64,000 nucleotides of DNA, taken from Poriferisodalis sp965208895. GTDB lineage: Bacteria; Actinomycetota; Acidimicrobiia; Acidimicrobiales; Poriferisodalaceae. The stretch spans positions 1,798,001 to 1,862,000 of the forward strand of contig NZ_OZ242363.1 in NCBI RefSeq assembly GCF_965208895.1. Direction: 5' to 3'. A program made the position numbers and the translations under genes. The notes below the pieces were generated by a model, which worked only from the letters and a program-made list of their open reading frames with translations, searched no databases and was not told the DNA's origin. Each line of letters begins with the position of its first letter. Position 1 is the first letter of the stretch. Shown piece after piece: positions 41,966-49,721 of this stretch.

Positions 41966-42943
41966 TCAACCAAGGTTGCTGGGAATCTCGACTTGTAGCG
42001 ACGGATCGGGTTCCGCTGCGGCGACCCGTGTGTTGTAGGTCTCGAGCAGGCCCCGCAAGCGCGTCGACATCCGGCGACGCTGGTACTGAGCAGGGATGTC
42101 GACCGCGTCCGCGACGAACTCCACGACGTTCCGCACCGAGATCAGGTCAGCGATGTCGAAGTTGCCTGCAAGCCCTTCGGCCGCGGCGATGCGCTCCCGC
42201 AGGGTCAGCACAATCGGCAAGAGGTCAAGCGCGAGATTTGCCCTGCATTTGTGCATCAGAGCTTCACCCGGTGCAGTGGTCACATGCAGCGCGGCATTCT
42301 CGACGATGAAGTCGCCGACGCGCCCAGTCTGCTCATCGGCTGTCGTGTATGAGTGGTTGTCGATGGCCAGGTCGGGATAGTGCAGGCACAATGCGGCACC
42401 GACGACATGTTGGGCAACGGCACCGGTGGCGTTACCCCCACGACCACTCGCGGCATCGAGCATTTGACGGACCACGGCGCTCGTCGGTTCGTGACGGCGG
42501 TACTCGATTCGCAATCGCTGCTTATCGAAGAAGTCGGCTTGGATGCGTTCGACCATCGCCGCTTGCAGTGAGTTGATCACCGCAGCCCGTAGGTCCGGTC
42601 CAGCCGCTGCGAACGCTGCTGCGGCAGCCGAAGCGTTGACAGCGGCTTCGAAGCTTCGCGCGAGTTCCTGACTCCCTCGGCTCGTCCTGCCACCCTCGCT
42701 TGCCAGCGGACGCATCTCGCCATTACGGGCCAGGATCTTGTTGATCCTTGATCCACCAAGAAGACGGACCTGAGATCCGCTGAACCAGCGTGCTTCGTCA
42801 AGCGGAAAGTGAGTCTTCATGTGCTCGCACATGATGAGGCCCACCGTCATCACATTGCGATTGACGCCCGTCTCGGTGCGCTGCCTCTCGTACCAGTCGT
42901 CGATAGCGCCGTCGAGCGCTGCGATGATCTCGCCGGTGTTCAT
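41966..42943 (-). CDS. DUF4928-family protein, putative restriction endonuclease of R-M system 3
   Basis: A protein of 325 residues. Blocks typical of DUF4928 proteins are seen: SRINKILARNGEMRPLASEG, GRTSRGSQ, HSYTTADEQTGRVGDFIVEN, AALHVTTAPGEALMHKC and the tail LLETYNTRVAAAEPDPSLQV. DUF4928 genes occur next to C5-methyltransferases, and the GDFIVE-AALHVT strands are compatible with a PD-(D/E)xK-like core, so a restriction function is likely but inferred. Its ATG overlaps the methyltransferase stop by four bases. Confidence 0.75.
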   Translation of the reverse strand: MNTGEIIAALDGAIDDWYERQRTETGVNRNVMTVGLIMCEHMKTHFPLDEARWFSGSQVRLLGGSRINKILARNGEMRPLASEGGRTSRGSQELARSFEAAVNASAAAAAFAAAGPDLRAAVINSLQAAMVERIQADFFDKQRLRIEYRRHEPTSAVVRQMLDAASGRGGNATGAVAQHVVGAALCLHYPDLAIDNHSYTTADEQTGRVGDFIVENAALHVTTAPGEALMHKCRANLALDLLPIVLTLRERIAAAEGLAGNFDIADLISVRNVVEFVADAVDIPAQYQRRRMSTRLRGLLETYNTRVAAAEPDPSLQVEIPSNLG

Positions 42944-44097
42944 GCCGCCGCGTCGGTGGCGGGGGTCTGCTTCCTGAGCGCGGGTGCCACGAAGCTCTCG
43001 GCGAGCCAGGTGATGACCGGCACGGTGACAGCGTCGCCGAAGCCGAACAACGCCTGAGATTCAGTCACCGGCGAGATGTCGAAGGAGTCCGGAACGCCTT
43101 GCAGTCGGCCGCATTCGCGTGCGGTCATCCAGCGAACACGGTGGCGGCCCTGTTCGATCTCCACAAGCGCCTGCCGGGAAGAACCGCCCCTCGCAGTTCG
43201 CAGGCAGCCTGCAATTTCGTCGGCGCGCACTTCCCAGACAGCTCGCCCGCCACGTGTCCGGCGATAGCCGGTTCGCCAAGCCGTGACGCCCTGATCCTCA
43301 AGTTCGGCAATCCTCGCCGCGTGCCGCTGCGGGAGCGTGCGATCAAAGGCCGCAAGCCGCTGTGCGTCCCACCAACGCGCGTCCTCCTCCCCGAGCCGCT
43401 CAACGACATCGGCAAGCAGCGGGTCGGACGCAGGTGGGTGACCGATCATTCGCCGTGTCAAGTCGAGCCCCGAGCTTCGTGCCAAGAACCGCGTGAGCGA
43501 CGGAGGGCGAAGCACATCGGACTCAGCCGGGCCGTCGGTCGCCTCGTCATCTACGACCGACAGCGAGGGCGTGCCCGTCGGCCTGTCAGCCCCGAGCAGC
43601 CCAAGCACAAAGAGCCGGTTGCGCGACTGCGGCACGAACCAGCGCGAGTCGACAACCGCGAGATCGCACACGTAGCCCAACCGGTTGAGTGCCGCCAACG
43701 CATCGTGCAGATCGCGGCCGCCTCGCGACGAAATGAACGATGGGACATTCTCGATGAGCACGGCGGCAGGCCGTCGCTCGCCCATCTCAGCCAGCACGCG
43801 CACGAACTCGAAGTACAGGCCCGACTGCTCGCCCGCCAGCCCGCGCCGATGGCCGGCCAGCGACAGATCGATGCACGGGAAGCTCGCCGTTGCAATATCG
43901 ACGTCTGGCACGTCGGTACCGCGAACGTCACGGACATCACACAAGTGGTAATCGTCACTCCCGAAATTGGCGGAGTACACAGCCTGCTTGATGGGCGAAA
44001 TGTCATTCGCCCAGACGACGTCGAGTCCTGCTGCCTCGACACCAGCGCGCACCAGTCCGATACCGGCGAAGAACTCGGCGACCGACGGCTGCGACAT
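42940..44097 (-). CDS. C5-cytosine DNA methyltransferase of R-M system 3
   Basis: A protein of 385 residues from ATG 44097 (SQPSVAEFFAGIGLVRAGVE). It has the AdoMet FxGxG motif, the catalytic Cys in TASFPCIDLSLAGH, VLIENVPSFIS, SRNRLFVLGL, the target recognition region around RGGRAVWEVRADEIAGCL, and GFGDAVTVPVITWLAES at the end. It protects sites cut by the coupled DUF4928 protein. The pair lies between 109-bp direct repeats. GC content is similar to that of neighbours, unlike R-M system 2. Confidence 0.9.
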   Translation of the reverse strand: MSQPSVAEFFAGIGLVRAGVEAAGLDVVWANDISPIKQAVYSANFGSDDYHLCDVRDVRGTDVPDVDIATASFPCIDLSLAGHRRGLAGEQSGLYFEFVRVLAEMGERRPAAVLIENVPSFISSRGGRDLHDALAALNRLGYVCDLAVVDSRWFVPQSRNRLFVLGLLGADRPTGTPSLSVVDDEATDGPAESDVLRPPSLTRFLARSSGLDLTRRMIGHPPASDPLLADVVERLGEEDARWWDAQRLAAFDRTLPQRHAARIAELEDQGVTAWRTGYRRTRGGRAVWEVRADEIAGCLRTARGGSSRQALVEIEQGRHRVRWMTARECGRLQGVPDSFDISPVTESQALFGFGDAVTVPVITWLAESFVAPALRKQTPATDAAA

Positions 44098-44186
44098 CGA
44101 CTCGGACAGTACTGGACCGGTAAGACAGCGCCGGGGACTGCGCACTTGAATCTCTCCAAGCCTGCCACGAACCTCCCCGACGCCCG

Positions 44187-44295
44187 CAATATACGATTTG
44201 TGGAACTTTTCTTCGCCGATTTGTGGTCACGGTCGTCCGCATTAGAACGTCGTGAAGCACCATTCGTAGGTGAAGTCGGCCGCTTCGGTGTCGAT
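44187..44295 (+). repeat. 109-bp direct repeat, right copy, flanking R-M cassette 3
   Basis: Contains the true 3' end of the gene at 44242-44706 and its downstream sequence. Its copy is at 41768-41876. Two CGATTTGTGG motifs here are also 23 bases apart. The 2.3 kb between copies contains only the methyltransferase and DUF4928 genes. Confidence 0.85.
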
Positions 44296-44706
44296 TGTCG
44301 GCGTGGCGGTCAGCCGGGCGCACGACCGCCCGCTGCGTAGCTTCTCGATGACCTTGCCGTCGCCCGGGGAGAAGAAGTACTCGCCGAGCTGGGTGGTGCC
44401 GGCGTCGAGCTGGCCGGCGGGAATCGTCGTCCCGTTGATGACGAGTGTCAGCTTCCAGCCAGCCTCGAGCCGAGCGCCGACGGGGCTCTGGTGCGGCACT
44501 TGGGCGCCGGGCACAGGCGTGACCGCCTGCAAGCCGGTCGGATAGACCGGTCTGGGCTCGCTGCCGCGGGTCAGCCACACCGCGAACACGACGCCGACAG
44601 CAGCGACGAGCGCACCGAGCGTGATGACCACAGAGACGCCTCTGCGCAATGCCCACGGGGTAGGGGGATCATCGCCGGAGCCGTTCTGGGAGCCTGCGCG
44701 TCTCAT
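44242..44706 (-). CDS. Single-pass membrane protein with exported domain
   Basis: A protein of 154 residues: a polar N-terminus, a membrane helix (VSVVITLGALVAAVGVVFAV), and an exported domain with LTLVINGTTIPAGQLDAGTT, YFFSPGDGKVIEKLRSGRSC and ADFTYEWCFTTF. The two Cys could pair outside the cell. The ATG overlaps the mnmA stop (ATGA). Family not recognised. Its 3' end is duplicated at 41768-41876, so it was the insertion target of R-M cassette 3. Confidence 0.7.
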   Translation of the reverse strand: MRRAGSQNGSGDDPPTPWALRRGVSVVITLGALVAAVGVVFAVWLTRGSEPRPVYPTGLQAVTPVPGAQVPHQSPVGARLEAGWKLTLVINGTTIPAGQLDAGTTQLGEYFFSPGDGKVIEKLRSGRSCARLTATPTIDTEAADFTYEWCFTTF

Positions 44707-45911
44707 GTGAGTGGTCCGGCAGCGGTTGCGCCGCCGAGCACCTCGTCGCCGTCGTAGAAGACGACAGCCTGGCCAGCAGCGACTCGGCGCTGGGGCTCCC
44801 TCCAGTGCAGCTGACCCTCAGCGTCGAGGCATGCGGGCAGCGCTGGGCCATGCGCACTGGTCTGAGCCACGACGTCGCCTTCGACGGATTCGCCGGCCCA
44901 ACGGTGATCGACCAGCTGGACACCTCGCGCCGCCAGCTCGGACACCCCGCCAACCGTGACCCGACGCGCGGCGATGTCTACGTCGACTGCATATCGCCGC
45001 TGCGGCGCACCGCCGAGATCCAAGCCCTTGCGCTGGCCGACTGTCACCAGCTCTACCGCCGGCGCAGTGCCGACGCGCCGGCCGGACGCGTCGACCAGCT
45101 CTGCGGGGTGCAAGTCGATGCGCTCGGCCAAGAAACGCTCCCTTCCGGCGGCTTCGGTAATGAAGCACACGTCTTGGCTTTCTGGCTTTTGGGCCGTTCG
45201 CAGCCCGAGTTCAGATGCGAGCGTGCGCCCTTCGTCCTTGCGGTAATCGCCGACCGGAAACCACAGGTCCGCCAGATCTGCTCCCGACAGCATGTACAGC
45301 ACGTAGGACTGGTCCTTCGCGGCGTCGGTGCCGCGCTGCAGCCGTCGCCTGCCGCTTCGTGCGCTGATGCGAACGTGATGGCCCGTGACGAGTCGGTCGA
45401 ATCCCAAGCGGCGAGCACGGTCCAAGAGCACGTCGAACTTGACATGCCGGTTGCAGGCAATGCACGGGTTCGGCGTGAGACCCCGCCGGTGCGCGTCGAC
45501 GTACGGTTCGACGACGTCGCGTTCGAATTCGGCCGCATAGTTGAAGACGAAATGGTCAATGCCGAGCTGCTGGCACACCCGGCGGGCGTCGTCCACATCG
45601 GAGACTGCGCAGCAGCCTTGGTCTTGGGGACCCCCCCACAGCTTCAACGTGACGCCGACGACCTCATGGCCCGCCTCCAAGCACAAGGCGGCGGCGACCG
45701 AACTGTCAACGCCGCCGGACATCGCAACGAGCACTGAGAACGTGCGCGGATTGGCGGAACGTTCACTTGCGTCACCTATTGCTTCCCGCTCCTGTTCGCT
45801 GCGCTCACGGGCCGCTCGGGCCACGGCCTCGCCATTCGGGTCAGCCTCTGAGTCGCTGGTCGCTGCTCCACGGAACGGGCCGCTCTCAACTGCCCCATCC
45901 CGCGGGGTCAT
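44703..45911 (-). CDS. mnmA: tRNA 2-thiouridylase with repeat-derived N-terminal extension
   Basis: A protein of 402 residues. The PP-loop SGGVDSSVAAAL is at 65-76, the first catalytic Cys in NPCIACNRHVKFD, the second in ESQDVCFITEAAG, and the C-terminal beta-barrel has GQRKGLDLGGAPQRRYAV. It thiolates U34 of Lys, Glu and Gln tRNAs using sulfur from the cysteine desulfurase encoded just upstream; the two genes overlap at ATGA (45908-45911). Most MnmA proteins start about 5 residues before the PP-loop. Here 57 extra residues precede it, and about 20-50 of these (EADPNGEAVARAARERSEQE) are encoded by dispersed-repeat copy R4. No later ATG or GTG with good spacing is seen before RTFSVLVAMSGG. Confidence 0.92.
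   Translation of the reverse strand: MTPRDGAVESGPFRGAATSDSEADPNGEAVARAARERSEQEREAIGDASERSANPRTFSVLVAMSGGVDSSVAAALCLEAGHEVVGVTLKLWGGPQDQGCCAVSDVDDARRVCQQLGIDHFVFNYAAEFERDVVEPYVDAHRRGLTPNPCIACNRHVKFDVLLDRARRLGFDRLVTGHHVRISARSGRRRLQRGTDAAKDQSYVLYMLSGADLADLWFPVGDYRKDEGRTLASELGLRTAQKPESQDVCFITEAAGRERFLAERIDLHPAELVDASGRRVGTAPAVELVTVGQRKGLDLGGAPQRRYAVDVDIAARRVTVGGVSELAARGVQLVDHRWAGESVEGDVVAQTSAHGPALPACLDAEGQLHWREPQRRVAAGQAVVFYDGDEVLGGATAAGPLT
45760..45852 (-). repeat. Dispersed ~90-bp repeat, copy R4, inside mnmA
   Basis: On the minus strand it reads GGCGAGGCCGTGGCCCGAGC then GGCCCGTGAGCGCAGCGAAC, AGGAGCGGGAAGC and AATAGGTGACGCAAG. It is closest to R1, sharing an almost unbroken run of about 30 bases. 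Its frame is open and it encodes part of the MnmA N-terminal extension. Confidence 0.85.
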
Positions 45912-47080
45912 CGCAGCTGCTCCACGCAGCCGGGAATCGCATCGATCGCCCGATCGATCTCCCACGCTTCGGTGCACCAGCCCAGCGACAGGCGCAGCGA
46001 GCCGGCAGCCGCCTGGCGGTCGACGCCCATTGCGGCGAGCACATGGCTCGGCTCCATCGCGCCCGACGCACACGACGCCGCTGCGGAGGCCATGACGTCG
46101 AATCGGTCCAGCAGCACCAGCAACGCTTCGGTCTCGATGCCGTCGATCAGCAGTTGGCAGATACCCGCTGCCCGGCTCTGTCTCGCGACGGTCTCGGCGC
46201 ACCCATCGATCGCGCTGAGCAGCCCGTCGGCCAGCCGATCCGCCAGGGCACCGATCCGGCAGATGTCGGCGTCTCGTGTCTTCGCCAGCTCTGCGAGTGC
46301 CGCACCCAGTGCGGCGATCCCGGCGGTGTTGTGTGTGCCGCTTCGCCGGTCTGCTTCCTGACCGCCGCCCAGCAGCTGCGCCGACAGGGGCACCTCGGGC
46401 CGGACAGCCAAGAGCCCGACGCCCTTGGGGCCGCCGAACTTGTGGGCGCTCAGCGACAGCAGGTCGACTGAGCGAGCGGCTGCGGCAACATCGACCCAGT
46501 TGACGCCCTGCACGGCATCGGTATGCAGCATCGCGTCGGGGGCGTGCCGGCGCACCACCTGGGCGACGCCATCAAGATCGGCAACGACACCGGACTCGTT
46601 GTTGACAAGCATCACCGAGACCAATCCCACCCGTGGACCGGCATCGGGATGCAGCTGAGCTGCCAGATGTTCGAGGTCGACCACGCCGCCGGCATCCACC
46701 CGCACCTTTCGCCCCCCGACGGCTTCGACCGGATGGAGAACGGCGTGATGTTCGGTCAAGGGGCAGAGCGCGGTTGTCCCAGTGGCGGCGATGACACCGC
46801 GCACCGCGAGATTGTCGGCCTCGGTCCCGCCGCTGGTGAACACGATGCCGTGCGGATCGAATCCGAGCGCCGCAGCGGCGACCTCACGTGCGTCGTCGAT
46901 GGCCGACCTCGACGTGCGCGCCATGCGGTGCGCTCCCGACGGATTGGCGAATTGCGTCTCCAGAAACGGCATCATGGCCTCGACAGCACATGGCCGCATC
47001 GGTGTCGACGCGGCGCAGTCGAGGTACGCGGGGCGCTGGGTCTGCTGATTCGGGGCCAGCCGGTTCTGCGCGGCGCTCAT
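45908..47080 (-). CDS. Cysteine desulfurase
   Basis: A protein of 390 residues of the NifS/IscS class V family. It has YLDCAASTPMRPCAVEAMMP, FTSGGTEADNLAVRG, the PLP lysine in SLSAHKFGGPKGVGLL, GTHNTAGIAALGAAL, and the catalytic Cys in ASAAASCASGAMEPSHVL. It removes sulfur from cysteine and passes it to acceptors, here most likely MnmA because the genes overlap. The ATG at 47080 is the first gene of this run; the divergent SRPBCC-kinase gene starts 170 bases away. Confidence 0.92.
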   Translation of the reverse strand: MSAAQNRLAPNQQTQRPAYLDCAASTPMRPCAVEAMMPFLETQFANPSGAHRMARTSRSAIDDAREVAAAALGFDPHGIVFTSGGTEADNLAVRGVIAATGTTALCPLTEHHAVLHPVEAVGGRKVRVDAGGVVDLEHLAAQLHPDAGPRVGLVSVMLVNNESGVVADLDGVAQVVRRHAPDAMLHTDAVQGVNWVDVAAAARSVDLLSLSAHKFGGPKGVGLLAVRPEVPLSAQLLGGGQEADRRSGTHNTAGIAALGAALAELAKTRDADICRIGALADRLADGLLSAIDGCAETVARQSRAAGICQLLIDGIETEALLVLLDRFDVMASAAASCASGAMEPSHVLAAMGVDRQAAAGSLRLSLGWCTEAWEIDRAIDAIPGCVEQLR

Positions 47081-47251
47081 GGGGTGAGGCTACGGGCACC
47101 GTCGCGCGCCATCGGCGCCATGGCGTGCGCGACGCGCCGCTCGGGCGAGCGGTTCATACACTGGCCGATCGTCGGCGGCGGGAGCGCACCAGCAACCCGC
47201 AAGACGCGCACGACAGGCCGCGCGGCAGAATTTGGCAAGGCATTCAACAAC

Positions 47252-48376
47252 ATGGGCATCGAGGTCTCGATCGACATCCCCGCACCGCCCCAAGAGGTCT
47301 GGGACTACGCGGCCGACCTCGCCCGCAATGTGGAGTGGATGGCTGACGCCAACTCGATCACCTTCACTTCCGCGCAGACCGAGGGCGTCGGAACGACGTT
47401 CGATTGCGTCACCAAGGTCGGCCCGCTGCGCACCACCGACCAGATCGAAGTCGTCGAGTGGGACCCTCCGCGTACGCTCGGCATTACCCATCAGGGCGCC
47501 GTGCGCGGCGCCGGCCGCTTCACGATCGTGCCCATCGACGACGGCACCCGCTTCACTTGGACTGAGGAGCTGGCGCTGCCGTGGTACTTCGGGGCGAAGG
47601 TCGGACAACAGCCGGCCGCGATGGTGCTCGAACGCGTCTGGCGGCGAAACCTGCGCACGCTGCGGGCACGAATTCTCGAACAGCAGCAGGGACAGTCCGG
47701 CCACGAACCGGGTCCCTTGCTGGGGATGGGCCGCGACTCAGAGATACGGTCGTATGGACCGCACATCATCCGCGTCAGCCTGCGCGGCGGGGACCTGAGC
47801 CATGAGGCAGCAGCGATGCGTCACGTGCGCGGCCTCGGATATCCCGCGCCTTTGGTCATCGAACAGCCCGACAACCACTCGGTGGTCATGGAGCGCCTGT
47901 CGGGCCCAACCATGCTCGAGGATCTGGCGGCCAAGCCGTGGCTGGCGTCGCGGCATGTCAAGGGCTTGGCACGGCTGCATCGGCTGCTCGGCGATGTGCC
48001 TGCTCCCCATGATTGGGTCAAAGTCTCAGGCGGCAGCTCAGTGGTGCACCTGGACCTGCAGCCCGACAACGTCAAGCTCACGCCAGACGGCCCGATCGTC
48101 ATCGACTGGTCGAACGCAGCAGCCGGCGATGCGGCGTTCGACGCTGCCTCCACATACGTCCGGCTGCGCACTGCCTCGCCGGACAACCACGCTGCGGCAC
48201 GGGCGGTCATCAACGCCTTTCGCACCCGCTTTGCCCGCGCGTTTCTCAAGGAATTCGGTGCCGACGCGATCCTCTCGCACTTGCGAGCGGCAGCCGACCT
48301 GCGCCTCCTCGACCGCAATCTGCACCCCAATGAGCGCGAGGCAGTCTTCGCGCTCGCCCGCGGAGAACTCGACTGA
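47252..48376 (+). CDS. SRPBCC-aminoglycoside-phosphotransferase-like fusion
   Basis: A protein of 374 residues in one frame. Residues 1-150 are an SRPBCC/polyketide-cyclase-like ligand-binding domain (EVSIDIPAPPQEVWDYAADL, GVGTTFDCVTKVGPLRTTDQ, ALPWYFGAKVG). Residues 165-370 resemble a small APH/choline-kinase fold: SVVMERLSGPTMLEDLA, the catalytic loop VVHLDLQPDNVKL near 262-274, and PIVIDWSNAAAGDAAFD. The HxDxxxxN and DW motifs are intact, so phosphotransfer is plausible. The ATP-binding N-lobe looks short. A ligand bound by the first domain could be the substrate, but this is inference. Confidence 0.75.
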   Translation: MGIEVSIDIPAPPQEVWDYAADLARNVEWMADANSITFTSAQTEGVGTTFDCVTKVGPLRTTDQIEVVEWDPPRTLGITHQGAVRGAGRFTIVPIDDGTRFTWTEELALPWYFGAKVGQQPAAMVLERVWRRNLRTLRARILEQQQGQSGHEPGPLLGMGRDSEIRSYGPHIIRVSLRGGDLSHEAAAMRHVRGLGYPAPLVIEQPDNHSVVMERLSGPTMLEDLAAKPWLASRHVKGLARLHRLLGDVPAPHDWVKVSGGSSVVHLDLQPDNVKLTPDGPIVIDWSNAAAGDAAFDAASTYVRLRTASPDNHAAARAVINAFRTRFARAFLKEFGADAILSHLRAAADLRLLDRNLHPNEREAVFALARGELD

Positions 48377-48453
48377 GTCGCGGGGCTGGGCTTCGCAGCA
48401 CAGCGTTGCACGCAGTGCCAACCTTGAACAGTTGCGGCGCAGTGCTCGTTCTT

Positions 48454-48490
48454 GGCACAAAAATGTTCGCTCAGCGACGATTTTTGTGCC
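48454..48490. terminator. Bidirectional terminator between convergent genes
   Basis: GGCACAAAAAT (48454-48464) and ATTTTTGTGCC (48480-48490) form an 11-bp stem. The 15-base loop itself can pair TCGCT with AGCGA. It sits between the ends of the SRPBCC-kinase gene (+) and meaB (-), with A/T-rich stems suited to stopping transcription from both sides. Confidence 0.65.
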
Positions 48491-48529
48491 CAGATCCACT
48501 GCGAGATCGGGTGCCTTGGGGCACGGGTG

Positions 48530-49495
48530 CTAATAAGCCTCGTCGAGCAGGGCTTCGGCCACGGTGTAGGGATCGAGTTCGCGCCGGGCGAGCCGCTCAC
48601 GAAGCTGCGCAGCGGCCGGGCCTTGGGTGATCTCCGCGACGCGCTCGGCGATGCTGGCTCGGACGATCTCTTCGAACTCGGACTGCGTGCGGGCAGCTCG
48701 ACGAGCCTCGAGCTCGCCAGAGGCGGTGCAGTGGTCGCGATGCGCGCAGACGGCGTCCCACAGCTCGGCCGCGCCCTCACCTGTCGTGCCGACCGACGTC
48801 AGAATCGGCGGATCCCAATCTCCGGGGGCAGACAAGTCGAGCATCTGGCGGATGTCACGGCAGGTCTCCGACGCGCCCGGCCGGTCCGACTTGTTCACCA
48901 CGAAGATGTCCGCGATCTCCATCAAGCCTGCCTTGTTGGCCTGGACCGAGTCGCCCCAGCCCGGGTTCACGACCACGACGGTGGTATCGGCCGCGCCCAC
49001 GATCTCGGTTTCGACCTGGCCGACGCCGACTGTCTCGACCACCACCCAAGGCCACCCCAGCGCATCCAGCACCCGCACAGCCAGCGGTGTCGCCAGCGTC
49101 AGTCCGCCGAGGTGTCCCCGGGTGGCCATCGAGCGGATGTACACGCCCTCGTCGAAGGTGTGATCGGACATGCGCACCCGGTCGCCCAGGATCGCTCCGC
49201 CGCTGAAGGGCGACGACGGATCGATCGCTAGCACCGCGAGCCGCTCGCCGCGCTCTCGGGCAACGCCGACGACCGCCGAGTTGAGCGTGGATTTCCCTGC
49301 GCCTGGCGCACCGGTGATGCCGACCGTGTGGGCGCCGCCAGATTGCGCGAACGTGATCGCACCCAGCGCACGGGCCTGCGGACCACCGCGCTCGGTATAG
49401 GACATGATCCGTGCCAGGGCGCGGCGCTGCCCAGAGCGCGCGGCCTCGAAGAGAGCCGCCAAGTCGGCTGCGGGCGGATCGTCGGTGGGTTCCAT
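48530..49495 (-). CDS. meaB: MeaB/ArgK-type GTPase (methylmalonyl-CoA mutase chaperone)
   Basis: A protein of 321 residues. The P-loop is VGITGAPGAGKSTLNSAVV, followed by VLAIDPSSPFSGGAILGDRV, RMSDHTFDEGVYIRSMATRG, WVVVETVGVGQVETEIV and the NKSD guanine motif in FVVNKSDRPGA. MeaB proteins load and protect B12-dependent acyl-CoA mutases. No mutase gene is in the window, so its partner is encoded elsewhere. ATG 49495 is chosen because the long upstream open frame runs antisense through repeat R5. Confidence 0.92.
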   Translation of the reverse strand: MEPTDDPPAADLAALFEAARSGQRRALARIMSYTERGGPQARALGAITFAQSGGAHTVGITGAPGAGKSTLNSAVVGVARERGERLAVLAIDPSSPFSGGAILGDRVRMSDHTFDEGVYIRSMATRGHLGGLTLATPLAVRVLDALGWPWVVVETVGVGQVETEIVGAADTTVVVVNPGWGDSVQANKAGLMEIADIFVVNKSDRPGASETCRDIRQMLDLSAPGDWDPPILTSVGTTGEGAAELWDAVCAHRDHCTASGELEARRAARTQSEFEEIVRASIAERVAEITQGPAAAQLRERLARRELDPYTVAEALLDEAY

Positions 49496-49577
49496 CAGCG
49501 CGCTGACGGTAGCGAGGCTCACACCCGACAGCACAGCGGAGCGTTGACCCGAAGCGGGGTGCTGGCAGCGAACCTCG

Positions 49578-49675
49578 AAGACCGAGCCAATCGGCGAGGC
49601 CGTGGCCCGCGCGTTCCGCAGGAACGGGCACACGAGGACAAGCACGAGAGTACGGGCGAACAAGCGCGGGAGACG
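49578..49675 (+). repeat. Dispersed ~90-bp repeat, copy R5
   Basis: GAGCCAATCGGCGAGGCCGT then GGCCCGCGCGTTCCG, and a diverged tail with GAACAAGCGCGGGAG. It lies in the 226-base gap between murA and meaB. The left half matches R1 and R4 well; the right half is rearranged. Confidence 0.65.
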
Positions 49676-49721
49676 ACCAGTGCTTCGATGGGAAGGTTGA
49701 CGCGTCGAGTCTGGGGGCGAT

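Noticed and set aside
46523..47251. Upstream extension of the SRPBCC-kinase frame
   Set aside because: It runs antisense through the cysteine desulfurase gene; the ATG at 47252 begins exactly at the SRPBCC domain.
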